A stretch of DNA of 26,074 nt from a virus, in IMG/VR virus record IMGVR_UViG_3300031885_000098, positions 1-26,074 of that record. The stretch is one strand, 5' to 3'. Below the pieces are notes generated by a model. That model was not told the DNA's origin. It ran no database searches and saw only the letters and a list, made by a program, of their open reading frames with translations. Within the stretch, counting starts at the first letter, position 1; each line of letters opens with the position of its first letter. Of the stretch, positions 15,120-21,147 are shown piece by piece. The position numbers and the translations under genes are program-made.

Positions 15120-15120
15120 C

Positions 15121-15633
15121 TCACCTTGCAAATCCTTCGATTATTTGCCTGTTTTCCTTATCCAAAAGCACCTGAATTTTTCGCGGGTCCGTGAGCGCCG
15201 CTAACTGCATCGCAAGTTTCCTGCCCTGTCCGAGCAGGGCGCGTTTGACCGTCAGGATCTTCTGAATGTTGTTCCTCTCTACATCATCTTTTCTAATATA
15301 TCCGCCCTTATCTCTTTCGAACTCCCACCTTTCCCGTTCATCGCGGGTTGTTTTTATGCCCGCCTCCGCCTCATCCTTTTTTAATTTTGTTTGTGTTGGT
15401 TTTTTCCCTTCGTTCGCCGCGAATAATTTCAATTGGCTGCGTAAATAAACAGGTTTGCCTTCTTTGTTATAAGCTACTAACATCCCTTCTTTTTGCCATC
15501 TGCGGATTGTCCGAGAATTACGTCCAATGAATGCCGCCGCCTCTTCTTGAGTTTCAATGATTTCGGCGGCGGCAATTTCTGCACGTGAATCGCGGCTTTG
15601 GACTGGTGATTTATCGTTTGTCCCTTTAGACAT
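15121..15633 (-). CDS. terS: Terminase small subunit, Nu1-like
   Basis: 170 residues. An N-terminal helix-turn-helix (TQEEAAAFIGRNSRTIRRWQ, then 'KEGMLVAYNKEGKPVY') should bind the packaging site; a charged linker and C-terminal helix (RDERERWEFERDKGGYIRKD, 'LLGQGRKLAMQLAAL') resemble Nu1-type small terminases. The start at 15631-15633 is chosen because AAGGAAGCTG precedes it; the open frame extends 29 codons further upstream, but that part overlaps the neighbouring gene and looks unlike protein of this family. It partners the large subunit encoded directly downstream. Confidence 0.82.
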   Translation of the reverse strand: MSKGTNDKSPVQSRDSRAEIAAAEIIETQEEAAAFIGRNSRTIRRWQKEGMLVAYNKEGKPVYLRSQLKLFAANEGKKPTQTKLKKDEAEAGIKTTRDERERWEFERDKGGYIRKDDVERNNIQKILTVKRALLGQGRKLAMQLAALTDPRKIQVLLDKENRQIIEGFAR

Positions 15634-15671
15634 CAGCTTCCTTGCTATGTTTAACGTTCGAAAAATTGATA

Positions 15672-16265
15672 TCAGGCAACATGAAACATGCCATAAGAGC
15701 CGCCTTTTTGCGGCCTCCATTCGCCCACACCTATTGCAAATCCGGCTATATTAAACAAATTTGAAATTTGCCCGACGGAGAGAACATTGCTATTAAACCT
15801 TATTTGCAATTTGACCGACCATTTTTTAAATTGGCCACGATATCTGATGTCGGCCACTCCCATGCCAATCCGCACCATATCTTCTCTTGGCGTGGGCTTG
15901 GACCCTTCTATCTTGACCAACTCCCCTACGACATGAAAAGCCCCGCGAGCCAGCACTTTTGTTACGCCGTCCACAAATGAACATCCATTAATAGCCGCCG
16001 CCTTGAAAGCAACTGCCGGGAACCCGTATCCGCCGCCCGGATAAGGATAAAGCGACTCCTCGAAATCCTGTTCCGGGTCCTTTGCTTTTTTCGCCTGTTG
16101 TGCCTTTTTCATCTGTCGGTTGAGCATTAACTCTTTGGCTTTATTGCTCCACGCGTGACATATCAGGGGACTATCGCCTTCTAATTTTAATTCCATCAAC
16201 TTAATATCCAGTGCCGGTATCTCAATTACCTGCTCTGTCTGTTTTGTCTCTTTTTTTTTAGTCAT
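15672..16265 (-). CDS. Conserved phage protein of unknown function (early/packaging border)
   Basis: 197 residues. I recognise this as a widespread siphovirus protein from the pattern 'LEGDSPLICHAWSNKAKELM', 'DPEQDFEESLYPYPGGGYGF', 'PAVAFKAAAINGCSFVDG', 'ARGAFHVVGELVKIEG', 'REDMVRIGMGVADIRYRGQF' and the end 'GVGEWRPQKGGSYGMFHV'. It is usually encoded near recombination or terminase genes; its role has not been established to my knowledge. AAAGGGCAAAAA precedes the ATG. Its length is normal and the gene appears intact. Confidence 0.8.
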   Translation of the reverse strand: MTKKKETKQTEQVIEIPALDIKLMELKLEGDSPLICHAWSNKAKELMLNRQMKKAQQAKKAKDPEQDFEESLYPYPGGGYGFPAVAFKAAAINGCSFVDGVTKVLARGAFHVVGELVKIEGSKPTPREDMVRIGMGVADIRYRGQFKKWSVKLQIRFNSNVLSVGQISNLFNIAGFAIGVGEWRPQKGGSYGMFHVA

Positions 16266-16298
16266 TTTTTGCCCTTTCGCCGATTCAGTTAATAAAAT

Positions 16299-16498
16299 TT
16301 AAACTAATCCAAACCTTGCCTGCCATGCCGAAATGAACCTTGCCTTGCCCTGCCAAACCAAACCACGCCGGGACCTGCCTGCCATGCCTGACCTTGCCGC
16401 ATCTTGCCTTACCATACCTGATCTTACCTCGCCAAGCCATACCTGCCGCGCCGTGCCAGACCATGACCCGCCTCGCCTTGGTTCACCCAACCCGGTCA
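16299..16498. repeat. Degenerate pentanucleotide tract (plus strand NNRCC, minus strand GGYNN)
   Basis: About 200 bp between two conserved phage genes is built of 5-bp units. From 16384 to 16443 twelve consecutive units stay in exact register: ATGCC, TGACC, TTGCC, GCATC, TTGCC, TTACC, ATACC, TGATC, TTACC, TCGCC, AAGCC, ATACC. The tract is C-rich on plus and G-rich on minus. An open minus-strand frame crosses it (86 codons, Arg/Gly/Trp-rich), but a 5-bp period cannot encode a stable protein repeat, so I treat it as DNA or RNA structure, not a gene. Confidence 0.8.
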
Positions 16499-16503
16499 AA
16501 ATT

Positions 16504-17004
16504 TCATCCGGCCTTTCGGCGTTTAATTTTCTTCTGCTGTTCTGCCGCCACTTCTGCAATCGCAGCGAATATTCGAGATAATTCCTTCAGGTCTTCATAC
16601 TTCTGCTGCCAATTCTGCAATTCGCCCATCGCTTGAAGGAGAAGTTGCTCTCTCAGATGCGGCTTCGACATCGCTCTTTCAAATGGCGTGTAATGAATAC
16701 CTCTTTCTTCTTCCACACTGACGAATGCTCGAACTTTCAACAAATCTTTATTGTTTTTACCTTTTTGAATGATAACAAGCTGGACAAGAATCTGCCGGGC
16801 TTGTTCTTCGCGGTAATTCTTCGCTGCCACTGTATCGTCCCATTCGAAGAGATTGTGCAGGGGCGATTTTTTGGCTTTCGCCTCTTTAACAATTGCTTTT
16901 GCCGTTATTGCCCCCCTGTTCTTTTTGGCGATTTGCTCGATGCAATCGCCCGCCGCCTGTGCGCTGACATTGCCTTTCGGCTGAAACTTCCATTTGTAAA
17001 TCAT
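16504..17004 (-). CDS. Conserved phage protein of unknown function
   Basis: 166 residues. The layout matches a conserved family often found beside recombination or ParB-like genes in siphoviruses: an N-terminal 'AQAAGDCIEQIAKKNRGAIT', a 'SPLHNLFEWDDTVAAKNYRE' motif, then '(V)RAFVSVEEERGIHYTP' and 'REQLLLQAMGELQNWQQKYE'. The 'SPLH..FEWDD..AA..YR.EQAR' block is the most conserved part I recall. Strong ribosome binding site AAAGGAGAAATAAC. The C-terminus is Lys/Arg-rich (KKIKRRKAG) and the stop lies at the edge of the pentanucleotide tract. Function unknown. Confidence 0.75.
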   Translation of the reverse strand: MIYKWKFQPKGNVSAQAAGDCIEQIAKKNRGAITAKAIVKEAKAKKSPLHNLFEWDDTVAAKNYREEQARQILVQLVIIQKGKNNKDLLKVRAFVSVEEERGIHYTPFERAMSKPHLREQLLLQAMGELQNWQQKYEDLKELSRIFAAIAEVAAEQQKKIKRRKAG

Positions 17005-17005
17005 G

Positions 17006-17275
17006 TTATTTCTCCTTTATCAAAAAAATGTTTCCACAACTTATTATGCTTTCCGCATGCAAAAATGCATCGGTAGTTTTCTTTATATCTCTCTCGCTTA
17101 TTGTCCTCTCGTCACGGCGAAGCGTGCCGTAGCCGGGCTCGTCACGGCGAAGCGTGCCGTAGCCGGGCGGGTTATACTTCGCCGGGTGAATCTCGCTCAT
17201 CTTGAACTGCTTGACCTGCGGCTCAACCTTGATTTCCGATTTACGATTTCTCATTTTTGATTTTTGATTTCTCAT
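17006..17275 (-). pseudogene. ParB-N-like gene fragment broken by a tandem palindromic element
   Basis: The frame begins with repeat-derived residues (MRNQKSKMRNRKSEIKVEP), then 'VKQFKMSEIHPAKYNPP', which matches the start of phage ParB/sulfiredoxin-like domains ('pls.ihPapYNPR'). Exactly there the sequence changes to two copies of PGYGTLRRDE, encoded by a 30-bp tandem repeat, and then to an unrelated tail without the expected 'lk.Si.e.G..ePiiwN' continuation. The domain is therefore missing most of its body. The stop overlaps the ribosome binding site of the next gene. I call it a pseudogene; a short recast peptide is possible. Confidence 0.6.
17108..17167. repeat. Tandem 30-bp palindromic element, CTCGTCA family, copies 2 and 3
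   Basis: Two identical 30-bp units (17108-17137 and 17138-17167) each containing ACGGC...GCCGT arms. Being 30 bp, they keep the frame and insert 2 x 10 residues in the ParB-N-like fragment. Related single elements are at 11989-12020 and 25575-25607. Confidence 0.85.
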
Positions 17276-17284
17276 TTATTTTTT

Positions 17285-17319
17285 CAATCCCAAATCCTAA
17301 ATCTGAAATCCTAAATCAC
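17285..17319. repeat. Heptamer array, 5 units, overlapping a stop codon
   Basis: CAATCCC, AAATCCT, AAATCTG, AAATCCT, AAATCAC in register; the array contains the stop codon (17311-17313) and last two codons of the conserved gene upstream. Confidence 0.75.
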
Positions 17320-17775
17320 TTTTTCCGCCGCTGCCGGCAGCAGGCCCTTAAATCCCTTCGCCTTCATCGACTCGAATAAAGTCTGCTGTTTCTGATGGTC
17401 ATAAAGGTATGGCAGGAATACCTCTATCATCTCGACCTGCGACAGTTCAATCAGTGCCATCTGCGCCTCAATCCAGTCCGAAATTATCTTCCACGTCGTC
17501 CGCTCCGCCTGTTCAGCCAGTTTTTTGAAGGTTTCCGGCCTTGCCCTGCGTGACATGTTCGCCCGCAGTATTTTCTCGCATTCCGCCAGTCTTGCGGGCA
17601 ATTTGTATGGCACTTCCCGCCCGCCGAGCTGCATCATAAAGCAGATGCCCGATACCTTGCCTGCCTCATCATAGAGTTTCAGTATCTGTCTTGCCCCGTG
17701 CTTTGTTAATTGTTCCTCAATATAAGAAATCGAGCGCGAGACCGACACCGTCGATGTATAATTTTTAAGTGCCAT
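17311..17775 (-). CDS. Conserved phage protein of unknown function
   Basis: 154 residues. Recognisable pattern: 'TSTVSVSRSISYIEEQLTKH' and 'GARQILKLYDEAGKVSGICF' at the N-terminus, then 'REVPYKLPARL', then 'QAERTTWKIISDWIEAQMAL' and 'IELSQVEMIEVFLPYLYD' at the C-terminus. I know this as a widespread siphovirus protein encoded in the middle region near ParB-like and recombination genes, with no assigned function. GAGGTAAACA precedes the ATG. The gene looks complete. Confidence 0.8.
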   Translation of the reverse strand: MALKNYTSTVSVSRSISYIEEQLTKHGARQILKLYDEAGKVSGICFMMQLGGREVPYKLPARLAECEKILRANMSRRARPETFKKLAEQAERTTWKIISDWIEAQMALIELSQVEMIEVFLPYLYDHQKQQTLFESMKAKGFKGLLPAAAEKVI

Positions 17776-18114
17776 TGTTTACCTCATCGTTTTTAGCTCA
17801 TAAATCACGTTTTAGGGGATATGTTATACCCCTGTTTTCAACCTGCGCAATCCTGGCTTGATTTTCATTCCCGCTTCATTCATCTTAATAATCCGTGTCA
17901 ATCCGTGTTAATCCGTGGTTAATAAACTTAAAATTTCAAAATGCGGGATGGTTTCAGGTTTGGAGTCTTAGCTTTTTACATTTCCTTGTCCCCATCCCGC
18001 ACCGCGTAACTTATCACCTTGTTTGCACTCATCAATTATCACTTATCAATTATCAATGCATCTACTTCACCTGCCTTTCTTTATTTATGATTTCTGATTT
18101 TTGATTTATTATTT
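17776..18114. other. 339-bp gap with filler repeats and inverted repeats, no convincing gene
   Basis: Contains three 10-bp units AATCCGTGTC / AATCCGTGTT / AATCCGTGGT (17890-17919), a perfect 10-bp inverted repeat TGCGGGATGG / CCATCCCGCA (17942-17951 and 17992-18001), a heptamer array (18032-18059) and an AAATCA-type filler (18080-18112). On the minus strand an AGGTGAAGTAG site is followed by ATG CAT TGA, a two-codon frame. This looks like the start of a lost small gene whose body has been replaced by repeats. Confidence 0.55.
18032..18059. repeat. Heptamer array TCAATTA type, 4 units
   Basis: TCAATTA, TCACTTA, TCAATTA, TCAATGC in exact 7-bp register inside the gap after the methyltransferase gene. 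Confidence 0.75.
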
Positions 18115-19023
18115 TCATTCATCACTTCGTTTTATCGCCCTCATAATAACCATAGCCACCTGTACCACTATCGCATTGCCTAAACATTTAAGTCTGTCCA
18201 CCCTATTGGGAATCCCATCAGCCACTCGACCCACGTCGGGTTCAACTGCCCACTGACTACATTCGGCAGACAATCTGTTTTGTTGCCATAATTGCCTCGC
18301 TGACTTTTGCCCTTCCAGTCCCTGCTTTTTAGGGTAGGCAGTAATCTTGCCACCGCCGTCGCCAAATCGTCCCCGCCCGATTCTTTCCTGTTTGCTCTTG
18401 CAAAGTCCGGCCCCGATGGAGTTGCCTTCGGTGTCGGCCACATTTGAACGGCGTTTGTCAGCTTCATCGCATGTCTTGTTTTGCCCGTAAATTCCTGACC
18501 TTTCATTACACCGCATGCATCGGTCGCTACTATTGTGGGCCACAATCCAGATCCTGTCTCTCTTATGTGGCGCACCAACGGCACAAGCCGGTATAATTTC
18601 CCACCAACAGTCATACCCGATTTCGGCCAGTCTCGATAAAATTCCGCCGAAGACGTTTCCTTCTTGAAGGGCAAACAGGTTTGGAACGTTCTCCAGGATT
18701 GCGTAGCGTGGTCGAACTGCCCTGATGGTATCGAGGGTAACAGGCCAGAGCCATCTATCGTCAGCAGTTCCACGTTTCTTCCCTGAAATACTCGCAGGCT
18801 GGCAAGGCACTCCAGCCGTAAGTAAGTCAATCTGTTCAAAATGTCTAATTCGTTCGTTGTTGATGTCATTTATTATTTCCACATCAGGCCAGTGCTTTTT
18901 CAAAACCTTACAGCAAAACTCTTCACTCTCGCAAAAGGCGACCGGTTCATAATTTTCCTGCCATATATTTTGGGCGGCCAAAACGAACCCGCCTATCCCT
19001 GTGAATAAATCAAGATGTCTCAT
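18115..19023 (-). CDS. DNA cytosine-5 methyltransferase
   Basis: 302 residues from the ATG at 19021-19023. C5-MTase motifs are clear: motif I 'HLDLFTGIGGF' at the start, motif IV 'GVPCQPAS' with catalytic Cys74, motif VI 'LENVPN' (about 110-115), motif VIII 'HKRDRIWIVA' and a motif X-like end 'RLKCLGNAIVVQVAMVI'. The region between VIII and X, where the target-recognition domain should be, is short and Gly/Arg-rich. Phage enzymes like this protect DNA from host restriction. The start is chosen because an eight-codon leader frame with a strong ribosome binding site overlaps it as ATGA; the frame is open 21 codons further upstream. The second half is overlapped by another open frame (18180-18869). 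Confidence 0.88.
   Translation of the reverse strand: MRHLDLFTGIGGFVLAAQNIWQENYEPVAFCESEEFCCKVLKKHWPDVEIINDINNERIRHFEQIDLLTAGVPCQPASISGKKRGTADDRWLWPVTLDTIRAVRPRYAILENVPNLFALQEGNVFGGILSRLAEIGYDCWWEIIPACAVGAPHKRDRIWIVAHNSSDRCMRCNERSGIYGQNKTCDEADKRRSNVADTEGNSIGAGLCKSKQERIGRGRFGDGGGKITAYPKKQGLEGQKSARQLWQQNRLSAECSQWAVEPDVGRVADGIPNRVDRLKCLGNAIVVQVAMVIMRAIKRSDE
18180..18869 (-). CDS. Overlapping +1-frame protein resembling phage methyltransferase C-terminal region
   Basis: A 229-codon frame lying entirely inside the methyltransferase gene, one base offset. Its second half is not random: 'GSGLWPTIVATDACGV', 'QMWPTPKATPSG', 'LLPTLKSRDWKGKSQRGNYG', 'CLPNVVSGQLNPTWVEWLMG' and 'FPIGWTDL' follow a pattern I know from conserved phage proteins and C-terminal parts of phage C5-methyltransferases (the 'LNPxWVEWLMGFPxGWT' block resembles motif IX). 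The same bases in the other frame give 'VEPDVGRVADGIPNRVDRL', also a known methyltransferase C-terminal pattern. The start ATG has only a weak GGAA site. It may be translated separately, joined by frameshifting, or be a relic. Confidence 0.5.
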   Translation of the reverse strand: MTSTTNELDILNRLTYLRLECLASLRVFQGRNVELLTIDGSGLLPSIPSGQFDHATQSWRTFQTCLPFKKETSSAEFYRDWPKSGMTVGGKLYRLVPLVRHIRETGSGLWPTIVATDACGVMKGQEFTGKTRHAMKLTNAVQMWPTPKATPSGPDFARANRKESGGDDLATAVARLLPTLKSRDWKGKSQRGNYGNKTDCLPNVVSGQLNPTWVEWLMGFPIGWTDLNV

Positions 19024-19046
19024 TCTGAAATAGCCAATTCTCGCAT
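19020..19046 (-). promoter_or_regulatory. Eight-codon leader frame coupled to the methyltransferase start
   Basis: GAGGTGAAGA followed by ATG opens MRELAISE and stops at TGA (19020-19022), which overlaps the methyltransferase ATG as ATGA. The ribosome binding site of the pair belongs to the leader; the methyltransferase start has none of its own, so it is probably translated by coupling. Confidence 0.5.
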
Positions 19047-19086
19047 TCTTCACCTCAATCAATTTTCTTAAATCGCCTGTCCGCAC

Positions 19087-19720
19087 AAAAAGTCAATCAT
19101 GTCACCATCGCCAAACAAAAATCGCCGCATCCTTCCTTTGGGTCCTTCCGGCTTCATACGATGGCCGCTAAAAGTGAATCGTGTCACCATGCATCTTTTG
19201 TCCGGCCATTTCCCTGTGGCTGGACACGCATTTCCCTGCGCAAAATTCGCTTTTTGCGCGCCATCAGGAACTACAGAAAGTTGCAACCTCTGGGAAGGAC
19301 CCAAATCATTATGTTTTGATGCGCGCACTCTAATTTTAACCCTTCCCAAAAACCCCATTTCCGATTTGAAAACAAGGATTCTATGTCCCCACGTTTTTAG
19401 CTTAAAAACGCACATTTGCCTGAAAAAGCGGACATTCCAAATTGCCACTTTTACAAAACCTGCACTCCTAAGCAAATAACAGGGGGTAGTGGACAAACCC
19501 ATGTCCGCCTCATTTTTGAGCGAATAACCCATATTGCACAACTAAAAACCTTTTTATTGAATTAAAAACGCTGTTTTCAAACAGCCGTTTGAATGTCCGC
19601 TCCCTTATTTTTTGTGTTTTTGAGCGTGATTTACCACAAACAGAACTGTTTGAATCACATCGACTTACGAATATATTCCGAAACAAAGTCATCATTACTC
19701 TATAAAAGGTTTACATTGGC
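19087..19720. promoter_or_regulatory. Non-coding, inverted-repeat-rich block after the integrase gene; candidate attP / control region
   Basis: No convincing gene in 634 bp. It holds a near-direct repeat GTCAATCATGTCACCAT / GTGAATCGTGTCACCAT (19092 and 19174), a 13-bp inverted repeat TTTGGGTCCTTCC / GGAAGGACCCAAA (19137-19149, 19293-19305) and hairpins at 19199-19226 (TGTCCGGCCA / TGGCTGGACA) and 19238-19259 (GCGCAAAA / TTTTGCGC). Further right are CGTTTTTA-GCT-TAAAAACG (19392-19410), a 10-bp inverted repeat GCGGACATTC / GAATGTCCGC (19428-19437, 19591-19600) with a third ATGTCCGC at 19501, and CTGTTT / AAACAG hairpins near 19570-19585 and 19636-19652. Location next to int fits attP with integrase arm sites, but no att core can be named. 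Confidence 0.45.
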
Positions 19721-20455
19721 TTACAAAAACTCATCATAACTGCGGTCCAAACGCTCACCCATCCCGTTCGTATGACCGCTAATAAAATGCAGGTATTTGG
19801 CCGTTGTCTCCAGGCTCGAATGCCCCATTAGATTCTGCAACGCATATATATCAATCCCCGCTCCTCCATCTTCCATCGACCTTAAAGCATTAACCGCAAA
19901 GGTATGCCTGAACATATGGGGATGAATCGCTTTGGCTATGCCGGCAGCCTGGCCCAGGCCTTTTATCATCCTATATAGCGAAACAGATGCCCGGGTCCTG
20001 ACCTTCAACTCGCCGGTTTTCTTGTTGGTTTCCTTGACTGCCTGCAGATATGGACGTTGTTGCGAACTGTAAAATACAGGTCTGCTTGTGTCACTGCGGC
20101 GAATGTGACGTGGTAGGGTTTTCGGTCTGATTTCGCGCACGTATTTATCAATCTCCCTGACCAGACGTGGACCGATCGGTACCATCCTGTCTTTTTTGCC
20201 TTTGCCCATGTAAACCTCAATCACCTTCTCACCCAAGACAGCAGGCATATCCTGCAGCCGGAGCTTGGCCAACTCCTGAATACGCAGGCCGGTATTTAGC
20301 AAGATATCACACATAAGATAAATCCGCCTGCCGGCGATCGTATTGGCTCGCTTTCTTAAATAGACCATGAGTTGCTGCTCTTCTTTGGCAGTAAATACCT
20401 TTCTCCAGGTGACAACATCTTTGCGATTTTGAGGCCCTGTCCGCGGCTGTCGCAT
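19721..20455 (-). CDS. int: Tyrosine recombinase (integrase), catalytic domain only
   Basis: 244 residues, with the catalytic set of tyrosine recombinases: Arg58 in 'LNTGLRIQELAKL', Lys85/87 in 'MGKGKKDRMVPI', His180-x-x-Arg183 in 'HPHMFRHTFAVN', His212 in 'LMGHSSLETT' and nucleophile Tyr221 in 'KYLHF'. Typical phage integrases and Xer proteins are 300-400 residues, with an N-terminal SAM-like core-binding domain; here the protein starts only about 15 residues before the catalytic domain, so that domain is absent. The ATG is 3-5 bases after the stop of the preceding small gene, suggesting co-translation with the replication cluster rather than separate control. It could serve integration, dimer resolution or inversion. 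Confidence 0.88.
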   Translation of the reverse strand: MRQPRTGPQNRKDVVTWRKVFTAKEEQQLMVYLRKRANTIAGRRIYLMCDILLNTGLRIQELAKLRLQDMPAVLGEKVIEVYMGKGKKDRMVPIGPRLVREIDKYVREIRPKTLPRHIRRSDTSRPVFYSSQQRPYLQAVKETNKKTGELKVRTRASVSLYRMIKGLGQAAGIAKAIHPHMFRHTFAVNALRSMEDGGAGIDIYALQNLMGHSSLETTAKYLHFISGHTNGMGERLDRSYDEFL

Positions 20456-20458
20456 GTA

Positions 20459-20701
20459 TTATTCCGTCCCTGGCAATCGTCCCTGAATCGGTGAAATTGT
20501 TATCAAAACCTTCTCGCCGGATTCAGCCAGTCCTTTAAGCAAATCCGCCTGCACCGTACTTACCTCAAATTTGCCGAAATGAATCTTCGGCCCCTTTTCA
20601 GCGAAAACCACGTCCTTGATTTTGGTTTCCGAACTTATCTTCGGAAACACCCCTACCACGTTTTCCGGTTTTTTGCTTTTGTTTTTTTCTTTCTTCGCCA
20701 T
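20459..20701 (-). CDS. Small phage protein before the integrase, unknown function
   Basis: 80 residues: a Lys-rich start (MAKKEKNKSKKPENVVGVF), then 'GPKIHFGKFEVSTVQADLLKG' and a beta-like 'EKVLITISPIQGRLPG'. I recall short phage proteins with 'ItfGkieVs..qa..L.giv....V.vti' but no known role. It overlaps the end of the membrane-protein gene by 104 bp in a different frame and ends three bases before the integrase ATG, so the three are likely co-translated. Confidence 0.6.
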   Translation of the reverse strand: MAKKEKNKSKKPENVVGVFPKISSETKIKDVVFAEKGPKIHFGKFEVSTVQADLLKGLAESGEKVLITISPIQGRLPGTE

Positions 20702-21128
20702 AATCTTTATCTTTCTGTTTTGTTGTAGTGGGGATATTAATTCTCAATCTTTTTTTTGCTTTTTTATGATAGGGCATGCCCTGAAGAATATTCCGCAAAT
20801 ATGTGTTTTCCTCGAGTAGAAGTGCTAATTGTTTATTGGTAAGTTCTCTTTCATTTGTTCTTGTCTGGCCAAAATCTTTTACCGCCTGTTTATAATTTTT
20901 GATTTCTCTCTGTATTTTTCGCCACTGAAAAATCCCGTATAAAGATATAAACCAAAAAACCCCGAAGAGAAATACCTGAGGATATTCACCCGCAATGATG
21001 TTGTACCAGCACCACCAGGCATTGCTGATAAGCCACAGCAAAAATCCCTGCCATTTGCCCCGGGTATTCAGAAATGCCCCCGCCAGTGCCACTGCCACGA
21101 CAAGCCACATCATTATTTTTATTATCAT
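20598..21128 (-). CDS. Short three-helix membrane protein, PnuC-like, with charged tail
   Basis: 176 residues from ATG 21126-21128. Three transmembrane segments lie at about 5-21 (IMMWLVVAVALAGAFLN), 27-46 (GFLLWLISNAWWCWYNI) and 51-70 (PQVFLFGVFWFISLYGIF), followed by QWRKIQ. The pattern 'GaflN..gk..gF..WlisN..W..Yn...geypQ..lf.vf...siyGi.qW' is that of short proteins related to nicotinamide riboside transporter PnuC. About 100 residues of coiled coil and Lys/Arg-rich sequence follow. Small phage PnuC-like proteins are of uncertain function; NAD-precursor uptake or a membrane-anchor role are possible. The frame extends upstream into the radical SAM gene, but the ATG chosen begins just before the first membrane helix. 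Confidence 0.55.
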   Translation of the reverse strand: MIIKIMMWLVVAVALAGAFLNTRGKWQGFLLWLISNAWWCWYNIIAGEYPQVFLFGVFWFISLYGIFQWRKIQREIKNYKQAVKDFGQTRTNERELTNKQLALLLEENTYLRNILQGMPYHKKAKKRLRINIPTTTKQKDKDYGEERKKQKQKTGKRGRGVSEDKFGNQNQGRGFR

Positions 21129-21147
21129 CTTTTGACTTTTCTTTTCT

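Noticed and set aside
16299-16559. Minus-strand frame of 86 codons, Arg/Gly/Trp-rich
   Set aside because: It is a read-through of the 5-bp repeat tract; the peptide pattern follows from the repeat, not from protein selection.
17108-17167. CRISPR-like pair of 30-bp repeats
   Set aside because: The two units touch each other with no spacer and belong to a dispersed hairpin family.
19099-19479. Plus-strand frame of 126 codons in the same block
   Set aside because: No ribosome binding site or family resemblance; competes with the minus-strand frame on the same repeat-rich DNA.
19068-19541. Minus-strand frame of 157 codons between integrase and methyltransferase
   Set aside because: It runs through several perfect inverted repeats, overlaps the methyltransferase start, lacks a ribosome binding site and resembles no family; treated as non-coding.
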